Made by a program: the position numbers and the translations under genes. DNA of 29,239 nucleotides, from the IMG/VR virus record IMGVR_UViG_3300023109_000088, positions 1 through 29,239 of that record; one strand, 5' to 3'. The notes beneath the pieces were generated by a model. The model searched no databases. It was not told where the DNA came from and worked only from the letters and a program-made list of their open reading frames with translations. This stretch comes from a virus. Positions 16,445 through 24,777 of this stretch are shown piece after piece; within the stretch, counting starts at the first letter, position 1, and each line of letters begins with the position of its first letter.

Positions 16445-16471
16445 ATTTATTTCCTCTATTTATAGTCTTGA

Positions 16472-17845
16472 TTAAATCTTTACGTTAACAACGACGATCT
16501 GATCAGCAACAGTCTGAAGCTCAGCAGATAGAGTAATCATATCTGAGAAACCACCAGTTGCAGAACCAGGCATCTTAGCTGATGCGTCGAACTCATCGCC
16601 CTGGAATCCGGTACGAACACGCTCAAGGAGGCCACGAGGCTCCTTGATGATGTCCATCACGCGACCAATTGTAAAGTCCTCACGCTCTTGAAGCATATCG
16701 AGGATTGCAGCAGCATTTGCAGCACTCTCATCACCTACATCGTTATCAGTAAGACTAAGCGAGGCACTTCGTACCATCATGTTTGAAAGCTTGTCAAAAG
16801 TAACAAAGTCGCCAGGCTTGCAATCACCAATAAAGTGAATGTACTTTTCCTCACCAGCTTCACCAAAACTAGATGCAGCATCCTCATATTGGTAGTAAGA
16901 CACTGAAGCAAAAGTAGCAGGCTTGTCATCTCCACCATCTTCCCAAATAAGAAGAATTGATGCCTCGTCGTCTAGGTACCAGTCACCAGCCTTTGAAATT
17001 AAAGAGGGCTCTGACCTTCTGCGAAGAGTCTGGGCACCGTGGTCAATAACTACAGGAGTTCTTGCTGTGTGTGCTGCAGCAGGCTTACCCAACTTTAGGC
17101 CAACAACATTAACTGAAAGAGGAAGTCCGTTATAGCGAGGCATTGTTTTGATTTTAGCATTGGTCAGAACCTTGCCATTACCAATGCTAAAAACTGCTGT
17201 AAGCTCAGTTTCAGCAGTTGCTGCTGCAACATGAGCAGCCTTCATCTGAATATCAGTGAAGAACTGAATGAGGTGCTGCTTTTGGTAGTTGGTGAAGTGA
17301 AGGTTCGCAGGATCATCACCAGCCCATGCATACACATCATATGCACAGATACCAACAGGCGCAGAGATAAACTTCTTTGCAAGACGCTTAAGCTCTGAAA
17401 GCTCGTTCCCTGCATCATCTGCAGGGAGGGACTCTCCTGGAAGCCAACCGTTCTCTGACGCAGCTTTAATGAATGCACGAAGAGTAACAGCAGTAGTGCC
17501 GACTCCAGCGTAGAACTCACCAGTCGTAATATCAATTACACGAGCAGCCTTGTCGTTTGCATCGTAGTCAATGATCTCAGCAGCATGGCTGCCTGCATCA
17601 AGGCAACGACGAAGAAGACCTGAAGGTACAACTCGACCTGATGAGTCAAAAGAAACGACCTTGCCAGACGAGAGCACAAAGTAGTCTTTGCTCTTCTCGT
17701 TCTGCCAAACAACTGGAAGCCATGAAGCAGGCTTCCATTCACCATGAGGTACAGATACATTTGATTGGACTACATTATTGGGAGTAATGCTGTCCATAAT
17801 GTCTGTACGAGTTTTAAAACGGCTTGTAAATCTAGAAATAGCCAT
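16472..17845 (-). CDS. Putative capsid accessory or decoration protein (457 aa)
   Basis: Encoded between the protease and capsid genes with the same G+C-rich codon style and a strong Shine-Dalgarno (CAGGAGAT), so it is probably abundant. The N-terminus contains WKPASWLPVVWQNEKSKDYF followed by a strand-turn pattern (VLSSGKVVSFDSSGRVVPSG) seen in surface beta domains. The middle is mixed (ELSELKRLAKKFISAPVGI, then FFTDIQMKAAHVAAATAETE) and the C-terminus is mixed as well (DNDVGDESAANAAAILDMLQ, ending QTVADQIVVVNVKI). I do not recognise a family with certainty. Candidates are a head decoration protein, a minor capsid or vertex protein, or a scaffold partner. Context and expression style support a head role. 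Confidence 0.85.
   Translation of the reverse strand: MAISRFTSRFKTRTDIMDSITPNNVVQSNVSVPHGEWKPASWLPVVWQNEKSKDYFVLSSGKVVSFDSSGRVVPSGLLRRCLDAGSHAAEIIDYDANDKAARVIDITTGEFYAGVGTTAVTLRAFIKAASENGWLPGESLPADDAGNELSELKRLAKKFISAPVGICAYDVYAWAGDDPANLHFTNYQKQHLIQFFTDIQMKAAHVAAATAETELTAVFSIGNGKVLTNAKIKTMPRYNGLPLSVNVVGLKLGKPAAAHTARTPVVIDHGAQTLRRRSEPSLISKAGDWYLDDEASILLIWEDGGDDKPATFASVSYYQYEDAASSFGEAGEEKYIHFIGDCKPGDFVTFDKLSNMMVRSASLSLTDNDVGDESAANAAAILDMLQEREDFTIGRVMDIIKEPRGLLERVRTGFQGDEFDASAKMPGSATGGFSDMITLSAELQTVADQIVVVNVKI
17152..17192 (-). repeat. Perfect 13-bp inverted repeat in the capsid accessory gene
   Basis: TTTTAGCATTGGT at 17152-17164 pairs exactly with 17180-17192 across a 15-base loop. It is in frame, encoding SIGNGKVLTNAK. 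Another perfect stem (8 bp, loop of five) lies at 17407-17427 in the same gene. Confidence 0.85.
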
Positions 17846-17865
17846 ATTTATCTCCTGTGTTTTGT

Positions 17866-17883
17866 TTTAATTAGCTAATTAAA
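17866..17883. repeat. 18-bp perfect AT palindrome at the stop codon and gap before the accessory gene
   Basis: TTTAATTAGCTAATTAAA reads the same on both strands. It overlaps the TAA stop of the protease gene and fills the upstream half of the gap before the Shine-Dalgarno of the next gene. A shorter palindrome (CCTTAATTAAGG, 11601-11612) has the same position before the sheath gene. Either could be a protein-binding site or merely AT-rich sequence. Confidence 0.6.
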
Positions 17884-20617
17884 TATTGTTAGGATGGAAT
17901 CCACGAGGTAAGTACTGGATCTTGCTCATCAAGTAGTCTTCTGCTGCAAGCTCTCCATGATCTTTTTTAAGCAAGCTATAAGTGTCTACTACTTTTTGCT
18001 CAAAATTACCAAGATTACTAGCTGGAGCTTTAGTCATTTTTTGCTCAAGGTCGTCTTTACTTACATGTTCTGAGGGGTTTTCTACTTTTACGTCAATTAG
18101 TAATACTTCGTCTTTTGTATCATTTTCAACCGATTTTGTAATTTTTTCAACAGAATCGTCATTTTTACTAATTATAGATTCGATTACAACAGACAATTTC
18201 TCTTCAAGAGAATTGTATTTTGACAGCAAATCCGAGTAGCGAGACTCTAATTCAAGATAGTCCTTGTCTTTATCGCAACTCATTTTTCCAGCTTTAGAGT
18301 TCACACAAGCCATAATCTTTTGTTTTGTCTCTCCAGAAACTTTTGCTCGACCAATTAGCTTGCGCGCTGCACTTACATGCGCGCAATCTGGTACAGGGAA
18401 TGACCTGTTTGGTCCACAAAAAGCAGATTCAGGAAGCTCTTTTCGCTGCTCGCTTGTAAGCGCAGCATCTTCTTGCATCATAGAATAAGAGAGTCCCATG
18501 TCTAGTAACTCCCAATCAATTTCTTCGCTATCTTGATCAAGAGTTTCTGCCTCTTCAAAAGACTCGTCATGCTCTTCTTGCTCTTCTACAGAAGGCTCTT
18601 CTGCTTCTTCCAAAAGATCTTCGTCTTCAGGCGCTACAATTTCTTCGACAGAATCTTCAACAACAATTTCTTCTGTTTCTACGATTTGCTCTTCTTCGTT
18701 CATAATAAAGTCCTTTGCTTTCTTTTCCTTATTGGATGATTTTCTTGAATGTCCTGCTGGAAGTAGATCATTGTCTTGAACATACTTTGGATTGCTAGGC
18801 CTACCGCTACGTACAAGCTTTAAAAAAGCATTAACTCTTGCTACGCCCCAACCAGATCTAGACATTCCTGGCCTGTGGGTGGAAGAAAAAGCACCTGCTC
18901 CTCTACGATAAACCGCTTTAAGCATCCCAAGGCTTACACGCTTACCTTTTTCTTTTCCATGCTTCTTGTTATGCTTACGCACTTTTTCTTTTAAAGACCC
19001 AAGTACAGAACCAACAGAAATTCCACTACTGGCTTTAGAAGCGGATCCTTTTTTATTCTTCTTAGAACCTTTAATTCGCTCTGAAGGTTTTGCAGGAGTT
19101 TTAGCTCCTTTACCCTTAGGGGAGGAGCGATAAGCGTCTTGATCAAAATCTGCTATCATAGTCTCTTCATTTTCATTATCGTTAGCAGCACTTGTACGTA
19201 TAGCCCAGTCGATCCCTGAAGTGCCTCCCCAACCAAGCCAAGCTACATATCCTCGATCTTTCCATGGAGTAGACTTGAACTCAGGAGCTACTGCTGCATT
19301 CTTACGATGCCTATTGAAAGCTGCCATTCTTTTGACAGTAGAAAGGCCTATCTCTGATTTACTAGCAAGTTGTCTTGCTCTAGCCCAGCCTACAGGAGTC
19401 ATTCCCTTAACTTCTGAGCCTTTCTCTTTTTTCCAATTTAAAACTTTTTGAGCGTTCCCTTTTGCTCCTGAAGGAACTTTAAAAGTTTTTTCGTCTAGTA
19501 GTTCTTCTACTAGCTCTTCAAAACCTAAATATTCCTCTGTAAAAAGTTCACTATCCATTGTTCGCATTTGACCGGAGTATTTTACTTTAATAACCATCGT
19601 CTCCCCATCACCTTTTTGAGTGATGTAAGTTTCTCCAGCTTGGTGTAACTCAGTCATTGCCTTGTCAGAAATTATCATTTCGTGATCATATTTCTGTTTT
19701 ACTTTTTCTTTGGAGCTTTCTTTTTCTTCTTTGCCTTTTTCTTCGTAGGCATCGATTTGCTCGGTTGCTTGTATCCGCTTTGTTTCATTTGAATCTCCTA
19801 GTAGGTAAATGGAGTCTGTAAGAATGATTTCTTTCATTTGAACTTTATCTTGTTGCGTGAATGCGCTCTCTTCAGAGTCGCGCATTTCCATATGTACTAG
19901 CTGGGAAAGGTCATCAGCAGGCGTATTTACCACTGATCCTTCCATGACAATGAAGTCTCCTGTAATAAATACACATGTTTCACCATCATATTCTTCCCCG
20001 TGACGGTGTTCGCACATTCCATCTTTAGCCCAATCGCTTTCACAGATAGAACAAACGTGCCTATCAGTAGTAGAACCAGCAGAAAAGGTAAAATAACGCC
20101 CATCCATAAACTTTTTGATAGCTTCTTCATCCGTAATGTTAGCTTGTACACGCATTCTTCCCAAACCAGGCCATTGCTTATCTTTAATAAGATTCAAGCT
20201 TTTTAATGTATGGTATATTTTACCAGGATCGTCTCCATTGAAAGCATTATGAACATCTAGGATCTTTTGAGTAGACTCTAAATAACTACTTGCCTCATCA
20301 TACAGATCTTGCCACTCCCCTCCAGTAAAACGACCAATCGGCTCGCTTTTTTGATCATGATTCTTTAGTATTGGCTTCGGATATGGATTTGTTAAAGAAT
20401 CGATTCCTCTTTGCTGACCTTTCGTAGAATAAATTCTATTATTTATTCTACGTCCAGAATGGGAAAGATCGTAAGTAATTACTAAACCTTTGCCCCCTGA
20501 ATAAGCTGACATTAACATTTTGTCAATCGTTTGAATTTTTTCAACTCTATCAAGAGTTAAAATTCTTTGGTCAGGGTTTACCTGGATATAATCATTATAC
20601 TTGATTATTTTGCTCAT
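17879..20617 (-). CDS. Prohead maturation protease fused to several accessory domains and a scaffold-like C-terminus (912 aa)
   Basis: Residues 40-240 form the protease. GLVITYDLSHSGRRINNRIY is followed by ILKNHDQ with the candidate catalytic His-87 and by YFTFSAGS with the candidate catalytic Ser-179. A Cys/His cluster (C189, C192, C202, H204, possibly C215) probably binds zinc, and VVNTPADDLSQL closes the domain. Residues about 377-475 hold a helical module (VPSGAKGNAQKVLNW, GWARARQLASKSEIGLSTVK, WLGWGG). Residues about 530-623 hold a third module (VYRRGAGAFSSTHRPG, GWGVARVNAFLKLVRSG, DNDLLPAGH) resembling a domain of unknown function in other phage head proteins. An acidic linker spans 639-705. 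Residues about 719-781 hold a Cys-bearing module (LPESAFCGPNRSFPVPDC). A coiled coil (786-820) and a 50-residue tail complete it and may serve as scaffold. The protease acts inside the prohead, cutting scaffold and capsid N-termini. The Shine-Dalgarno is weak (TAGGGC). Confidence 0.88.
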   Translation of the reverse strand: MSKIIKYNDYIQVNPDQRILTLDRVEKIQTIDKMLMSAYSGGKGLVITYDLSHSGRRINNRIYSTKGQQRGIDSLTNPYPKPILKNHDQKSEPIGRFTGGEWQDLYDEASSYLESTQKILDVHNAFNGDDPGKIYHTLKSLNLIKDKQWPGLGRMRVQANITDEEAIKKFMDGRYFTFSAGSTTDRHVCSICESDWAKDGMCEHRHGEEYDGETCVFITGDFIVMEGSVVNTPADDLSQLVHMEMRDSEESAFTQQDKVQMKEIILTDSIYLLGDSNETKRIQATEQIDAYEEKGKEEKESSKEKVKQKYDHEMIISDKAMTELHQAGETYITQKGDGETMVIKVKYSGQMRTMDSELFTEEYLGFEELVEELLDEKTFKVPSGAKGNAQKVLNWKKEKGSEVKGMTPVGWARARQLASKSEIGLSTVKRMAAFNRHRKNAAVAPEFKSTPWKDRGYVAWLGWGGTSGIDWAIRTSAANDNENEETMIADFDQDAYRSSPKGKGAKTPAKPSERIKGSKKNKKGSASKASSGISVGSVLGSLKEKVRKHNKKHGKEKGKRVSLGMLKAVYRRGAGAFSSTHRPGMSRSGWGVARVNAFLKLVRSGRPSNPKYVQDNDLLPAGHSRKSSNKEKKAKDFIMNEEEQIVETEEIVVEDSVEEIVAPEDEDLLEEAEEPSVEEQEEHDESFEEAETLDQDSEEIDWELLDMGLSYSMMQEDAALTSEQRKELPESAFCGPNRSFPVPDCAHVSAARKLIGRAKVSGETKQKIMACVNSKAGKMSCDKDKDYLELESRYSDLLSKYNSLEEKLSVVIESIISKNDDSVEKITKSVENDTKDEVLLIDVKVENPSEHVSKDDLEQKMTKAPASNLGNFEQKVVDTYSLLKKDHGELAAEDYLMSKIQYLPRGFHPNNI
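20423..20452 (-). repeat. Perfect 11-bp stem-loop in the protease gene
   Basis: CGTAGAATAAA at 20423-20433 pairs with 20442-20452 across an 8-base loop. It covers the codons of the conserved RRINNRIYST stretch. Weaker stems occur in the same gene at 18360-18386 (8 bp of mostly G and C, loop of 11) and 18193-18216 (10 bp with one bulge). Confidence 0.8.
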
Positions 20618-20671
20618 GTTTTTGCCCTAAAAACTGTATTTAATATAATAAACAATAATAGTAGTATTTAA
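20618..20671 (-). other. AT-rich gap before the protease gene; possible promoter
   Basis: Apart from the two terminator regions, this 54-base gap is the longest between genes in the window. It is almost entirely A and T on the transcribed strand (it includes TATTATATTAAATACAG) and separates the portal from the head-assembly genes. It could hold a phage late promoter, but I see no pair of elements matching a known consensus. Confidence 0.3.
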
Positions 20672-22297
20672 TTAATGCTTTTCAAGCATTTCCAATATTT
20701 CATTAATGTTTTCTTTCATTTTAATTTCTTCAACAATCCTTACAGTGTCTTTACTAAATTTAGGGGCAGAGCGTATTCCATGCTGATTACTAGGACGCGC
20801 TCTACTAGCTGATTGGTTTTCAGCTCCTTTAAAAAGATTACTCCCTTTAGGATTCTTTTTTTCACTAACTTTAGCTGTTTCTTCTTTTTTCAACCCCACT
20901 TCATTTATATTTGAATTTGGAGATTCTTTTAATGCATTTGAAGCAGCTGTAAAAGCTCCCATCGCTTTTACAAGCGCAAGAGGCTCTTGATAGAGTTTAT
21001 AATATGACTCTTCTCTATTTTCTACAGGTCTTTCTCCTAAACGCTTTCTAGCTTCTGTTTCAGAAATCAAATTATTGATCCATAGTTGAATGGTTTGATT
21101 TTCTTCTTTTGATTTCTCTTCTTTATCTACAGATCCAAATTTAATCTCTACTTTTAAATCATCGTTTAAGAGTGCTTCTTCGAAACCTCCTTCGAGTAAC
21201 AGTTCATTGATAACGTAAGTCTCCACAAACATTTTAACGGTGCTTTGCAGAGCCTCTACATCTTGAATAGCAATCTTTGATAAAGTGTTTGCTGTACTCC
21301 TGTTAGCAGTATCACCTTCACCCATATCAATTGGAGAAACTCCTAACCCTGCAAAGACTCTTTTTTTAAAGTAATCTATGTAATTATCTATAGATAATGC
21401 TTTACCTTCAGACCCTATAGCCTCAATCTTATGCCTGTGATCAGAAACGAACACTCCTCCAGAAGGCATGTATTCTATGGTATTTCTTACGAGATCTGAT
21501 TCTTTCACTCCATCTGGACCATAACGTTCAGGATGATTGTCATTCCCTACTTTATAATGGAAAAGAGGATGTAGGTTAGCATCTATCATATTTTCGACGT
21601 TTTCTTCTAAACGTCGAAGCAAAGAGATATCCTCAAGTACGGGAAGTAGCTCTGGGGTACCCATTGTAAACCCAGGTTTTTTATTTGTGTAGAAGTGAAT
21701 AACATCTTGAGGAGAGAACTCTTTTGTATCTCCTGTATTCTGCACTTCTTGCATTATTTTTTTAATCTCTCCATTCCTTTTGACTTTAAACCACAACGTT
21801 TCAAAAGGCAAAAGGAAATAACCTGCTACCGGATCAATCTCTTTTCCGTTAACAACTCGTACTTTTCCAGTAGAAGCTTCTCTGCTTCTTACTTTGACCC
21901 ATGCGCAATTAGAATATCTAAACAAATCATGAGCTAAACCTTTTATAAGTAAATCAAAAGGCATGCCTGAAGTAAGTTCGATTTCTTTTATTCGGCGCTT
22001 AATGTATGTTACAGTTTCAGCGTCTTTACCAACTATCTCCCACCCAGCTAATAAAAATCTGTGAACCTTTTTTTGTATTGCTTTAAAGACATAAGAGTCT
22101 ACGTCTTGAGCAATTTGAAGTTCCGTTAGATCGTACTCTGGTTTAAACCAGTTTCCTCGGTGCCGATCTCCGTAGGTCATTGACCTGTTATTAACTTTTT
22201 TAATTTTTACCCCTGACAATCGCTCGACTTCTAATGGCTTATTCATGTCTTTTTGATTGAGCAAGCTCACTGCTTCTAATAAAACCTTGGTATCCAT
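20672..22297 (-). CDS. Portal protein (541 aa)
   Basis: The portal is a 12-subunit ring at one head vertex through which DNA is packaged and ejected. The sequence follows portal proteins of tailed phages: DSYVFKAIQKKVHRFLLAGWEIVG at the N-terminus, then VAGYFLLPFETLWFKVKRNG, DVIHFYTNKKPGFTMGTPEL, a helical stem and crown region, and VFAGLGVSPIDMGEGDTANR near residues 320-340, which is highly characteristic. The C-terminal 100 residues are Lys/Ser/Asn rich and end in a charged helix (KENINEILEMLEKH). The ATG overlaps the TAA of the upstream gene and has AGGAG at eight-base spacing. Unusually, five genes separate it from the terminase gene. The coding sequence holds a 14-base palindrome at 22138-22151. 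Confidence 0.92.
   Translation of the reverse strand: MDTKVLLEAVSLLNQKDMNKPLEVERLSGVKIKKVNNRSMTYGDRHRGNWFKPEYDLTELQIAQDVDSYVFKAIQKKVHRFLLAGWEIVGKDAETVTYIKRRIKEIELTSGMPFDLLIKGLAHDLFRYSNCAWVKVRSREASTGKVRVVNGKEIDPVAGYFLLPFETLWFKVKRNGEIKKIMQEVQNTGDTKEFSPQDVIHFYTNKKPGFTMGTPELLPVLEDISLLRRLEENVENMIDANLHPLFHYKVGNDNHPERYGPDGVKESDLVRNTIEYMPSGGVFVSDHRHKIEAIGSEGKALSIDNYIDYFKKRVFAGLGVSPIDMGEGDTANRSTANTLSKIAIQDVEALQSTVKMFVETYVINELLLEGGFEEALLNDDLKVEIKFGSVDKEEKSKEENQTIQLWINNLISETEARKRLGERPVENREESYYKLYQEPLALVKAMGAFTAASNALKESPNSNINEVGLKKEETAKVSEKKNPKGSNLFKGAENQSASRARPSNQHGIRSAPKFSKDTVRIVEEIKMKENINEILEMLEKH
20948..20972 (-). repeat. Perfect 9-bp stem-loop in the portal gene
   Basis: TGTAAAAGC at 20948-20956 pairs with 20964-20972 across a 7-base loop, within the codons for the C-terminal helix containing LVKAMGAFTAAS. 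Confidence 0.75.
21593..21618 (-). repeat. Perfect 10-bp stem-loop in the portal gene
   Basis: TTCGACGTTT at 21593-21602 pairs with 21609-21618 across a 6-base loop, within the codons for LRRLEENVEN. Confidence 0.8.
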
Positions 22298-23997
22298 TAT
22301 TTTGCTCCTAACGAGTTAGCAAGATGGTCATATACTAAATCTAAACTGTTTTGATTACTATTAATGTCAATAGTAATCTCGCCACAATTATTAGGTCGCA
22401 ATCTACTTTTGTACTCAGATGTTTTACTTTTTACTAATGCAAAAGTTTCACCAGATTCATCTTTTACAAAATCAAGTTCAATATCCGAGTCACTAGACTC
22501 AACTACTTGTTTAAGCAAGTTGTTCTTACTATTATCATCAAAGTCTTTACAAATTTCTAAACCAGATTTGCTTAGTTTAAATAAAAGTTTTATCAATCTA
22601 CCTAAATTAGCTAAAACGCGTATTTCTGATATTAACTTTGTACTAACATATAAAGGCTCAATTATAACTCTTTGAAAAGCACGCAGAGTATATACTAATC
22701 TGCTGAAGAAGTCATTCACAATCACTCGAGCCCTTCCTAAGCGATCAATTATAATATCAATAAATCCTCCTCCAAAAGGATTTTTCTGAAGAAATGTAAT
22801 TGGTTCTACATTGTTATTTAGATTTGTGCTTGTATAGACTCCAGCTTTGTATCCGGGAAGGTACTCTTCGCTATCTATTTTAGTTCCATATTTTTTAGAT
22901 TCTTTGTTGTTTTTTTTGCTTGGAGCTACAGGTTCTACACTTGGGTTTTTGTTTTGTTTTTGAACAGCTTTTTGATTCTTATATTTAAGATTTTGTTTTA
23001 CTTTTTCAGAAATTGCTATTTGATTTTTAATATCTTCTCTTTCTGGCACACCAAAAGTATCACCAACTCTTAATGCTTGAGCTTTTATACTACTAGCTGC
23101 TTGATCTGCTGCTACAAGTACTGATTTCATTGTTTTGAAAGAGTTAATTAGGCAATCAAAGATAGGAATTGTTATTCCCTTTAACATTTCTATAACCTTC
23201 GAAAGCACTTTTAAAACAGGCATCAGTAAGCTTCCTACCAATCCAGTCCATGAAACTCCTACTTCAAACAACTTTGATTTTATGTCGCTAATAATTATAG
23301 GAAAACTAGCTAAGATAAGAGGGTAGCTGCTTAAACATAGCCCGTTACTGTTCTCAAGCATTTCCTTTATTTTACATATATCTGCAATTTGTTTTGTATT
23401 GTCTAAGGATAGCTTAATATCTGTAAGCAATCCCTTCAAGCTTTCTAAGAACTTTTTAATTTCCCAGCTAACTTCAAATGGAGGCAATCCTCCATTGATA
23501 TCTGCTGGTCTTCTGCAGTTCAAGCACCCTTCAAGATCGTAATTTTCGTTATCTTCAAATATATCTTTAATAAAATCGTTTATATTATCAGAAGCACTAT
23601 TAAATTTTTTGTCTAAAAAATAATATCCCTTCCTATAATTTTTTACTGCTTTTGAATCATTAACATCTTTATTAATGGTTCTTAATTTATTTTCTACTTT
23701 TTTTGTAGACCCTTCTGGATCTATTTTAAAAACGCACTTTTCATAAAATGCGCTTTCTTTTATAGGTGCTTCCTTAATATCAGGCTTAACTTTTAACTTA
23801 GCTTCTTTTTCCTGATAAAGAACATCAACGTTACTACTTATATCGACTGCACTTAATATCATATCCATTTTGTGAAGATTGCTAAACTGTAAAATATCTA
23901 AAGGAACATCTTCATGCAAAGTAATGTTTAAAATAGTTTCTTTTTCAAACTTTTCAGTTAAAGCCAAAACGGCTTGTAGTAACTTTCCTTCATTCAT
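22297..23997 (-). CDS. Unrecognised structural protein between terminase and portal (566 aa)
   Basis: No family is recognised. The first 110 residues look alpha/beta (NITLHEDVPLDILQFSNLHK). Residues about 155-240 contain cysteines (GCLNCRRPADINGG, ADICKIKEML, NGLCLSSYPL) followed by a hydrophobic region (LILASFPIIISDI, GVSWTGLVGSLLMPVLKVLS, GITIPIFDCLINSF) that could be buried helices or a membrane-active segment. A Lys/Asn-rich linker (about 320-375) leads to a second half with FGGGFIDIIIDRLGRARVIV and several amphipathic helices, and the C-terminus is beta-like (GEITIDINSNQNSLDLVYDH). It is coupled to both neighbours by one-base overlaps, and its Shine-Dalgarno is weak. A minor head, portal-vertex or ejected protein is possible. 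Confidence 0.82.
   Translation of the reverse strand: MNEGKLLQAVLALTEKFEKETILNITLHEDVPLDILQFSNLHKMDMILSAVDISSNVDVLYQEKEAKLKVKPDIKEAPIKESAFYEKCVFKIDPEGSTKKVENKLRTINKDVNDSKAVKNYRKGYYFLDKKFNSASDNINDFIKDIFEDNENYDLEGCLNCRRPADINGGLPPFEVSWEIKKFLESLKGLLTDIKLSLDNTKQIADICKIKEMLENSNGLCLSSYPLILASFPIIISDIKSKLFEVGVSWTGLVGSLLMPVLKVLSKVIEMLKGITIPIFDCLINSFKTMKSVLVAADQAASSIKAQALRVGDTFGVPEREDIKNQIAISEKVKQNLKYKNQKAVQKQNKNPSVEPVAPSKKNNKESKKYGTKIDSEEYLPGYKAGVYTSTNLNNNVEPITFLQKNPFGGGFIDIIIDRLGRARVIVNDFFSRLVYTLRAFQRVIIEPLYVSTKLISEIRVLANLGRLIKLLFKLSKSGLEICKDFDDNSKNNLLKQVVESSDSDIELDFVKDESGETFALVKSKTSEYKSRLRPNNCGEITIDINSNQNSLDLVYDHLANSLGAK
22353..22378 (-). repeat. Perfect 10-bp stem-loop near the 3' end of the 566-residue gene
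   Basis: GATTACTATT at 22353-22362 pairs with 22369-22378 across a 6-base loop, about 55-80 bases before the stop codon. A second perfect stem in this gene lies at 23477-23496 (8 bp, 4-base loop). Confidence 0.8.
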
Positions 23998-24305
23998 TAT
24001 TTTACATCTTTCTTTTTAACTAAAATTTCATCAATATCTTGATAGCCTTTTCGTTCAGATAGCTTTTTATTAAGATTTTTTTCATATTCTTTTGCTTTTA
24101 AAAATGCGTTTCTTCTAAGTTCTAAACTTAGTTCTAAATCTAAAAGCACCTCAGAAAACATATCTCTCATTATTTCTTTGAAATCTTCAATATGAATAAA
24201 ATCTCTAGCTATCTTTTTATATATTTTTTGGTAAGTTTCTTCAAGATACTCATCTTGACTAAAATTACTGTCTCGCCCTTCTCTAAGATCTCGATAAAAA
24301 CTCAT
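23997..24305 (-). CDS. Small helical protein of unknown function (102 aa)
   Basis: A highly charged, almost wholly helical protein (YRDLREGRDSNFSQDEYLEE, EVLLDLELSLELRRNAFLKA, ending in a Lys-rich tail). It overlaps the upstream gene by four bases (ATGA) and the downstream gene by one (TAATG), which supports a real, translationally coupled gene. GGGAG lies about ten bases before the ATG. No domain is recognised. It may be a chaperone or assembly factor for the neighbouring 566-residue protein. Confidence 0.75.
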   Translation of the reverse strand: MSFYRDLREGRDSNFSQDEYLEETYQKIYKKIARDFIHIEDFKEIMRDMFSEVLLDLELSLELRRNAFLKAKEYEKNLNKKLSERKGYQDIDEILVKKKDVK

Positions 24306-24775
24306 ATCTCTGCAACTCCCAAAATTCCTTTTTGCTCATCTACTTCTAATAATTTTTTAAGCTCTAGTAACGCTACGTAATCTTCGAAAGAAATAGATTT
24401 GCTTCTTTTACCAAACACTTCTACATAGTGAGTTTTGAGTGCATTAGAATCGCTAATGTCAACGGAAACTGGATCTTGTTTAGACACTTTTTTGTAAATT
24501 TTATTTTTTTCTTCTACAATACTTTCTTCAAGTAAACTTATCTGTTTTTGGTTTTCTGCAATTACCTTTTTAAAAACTTCAATATAAGTTTTGTTTGATA
24601 GCAAAGTTGCGTCTGTTTTTGACTTTTCAATTATGTCTTCTATTTTTTTGGGAGAAGTAAAAATATTTTCAACTTCGCGCATATCTACATTTGATTCATT
24701 TTTAGTTTCTTCAGAATGAATCTCTATAACGCTAGCATCTTGACCTAACGGCTCTCTTTTAAATTCTTTGATCAA
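24302..24775 (-). CDS. Helical protein of unknown function, probable TTG start (157 aa)
   Basis: A charged helical protein with a likely coiled coil near residues 55-95 (EVFKKVIAENQKQISLLEES, then VEEKNKIYKKVSK) and a C-terminal helix pair (FEDYVALLELKKLLEVDEQK). The frame opens with TTG at 24775, two bases after the TAG stop of the previous gene. An AGAGAT nearby is a weak Shine-Dalgarno. The next Met is at residue 32, which would discard acidic sequence that looks coding. Function unknown. Confidence 0.72.
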   Translation of the reverse strand: MIKEFKREPLGQDASVIEIHSEETKNESNVDMREVENIFTSPKKIEDIIEKSKTDATLLSNKTYIEVFKKVIAENQKQISLLEESIVEEKNKIYKKVSKQDPVSVDISDSNALKTHYVEVFGKRSKSISFEDYVALLELKKLLEVDEQKGILGVAEI

Positions 24776-24777
24776 AA

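Noticed and set aside
16457-16464. TATAAATA on the transcribed strand just before the capsid gene, identical to the T4 late promoter box
   Set aside because: A start site at normal distance would fall after the Shine-Dalgarno and leave almost no leader. The same 8-mer also occurs inside genes (about 11803 and 14028), as expected by chance in AT-rich DNA.
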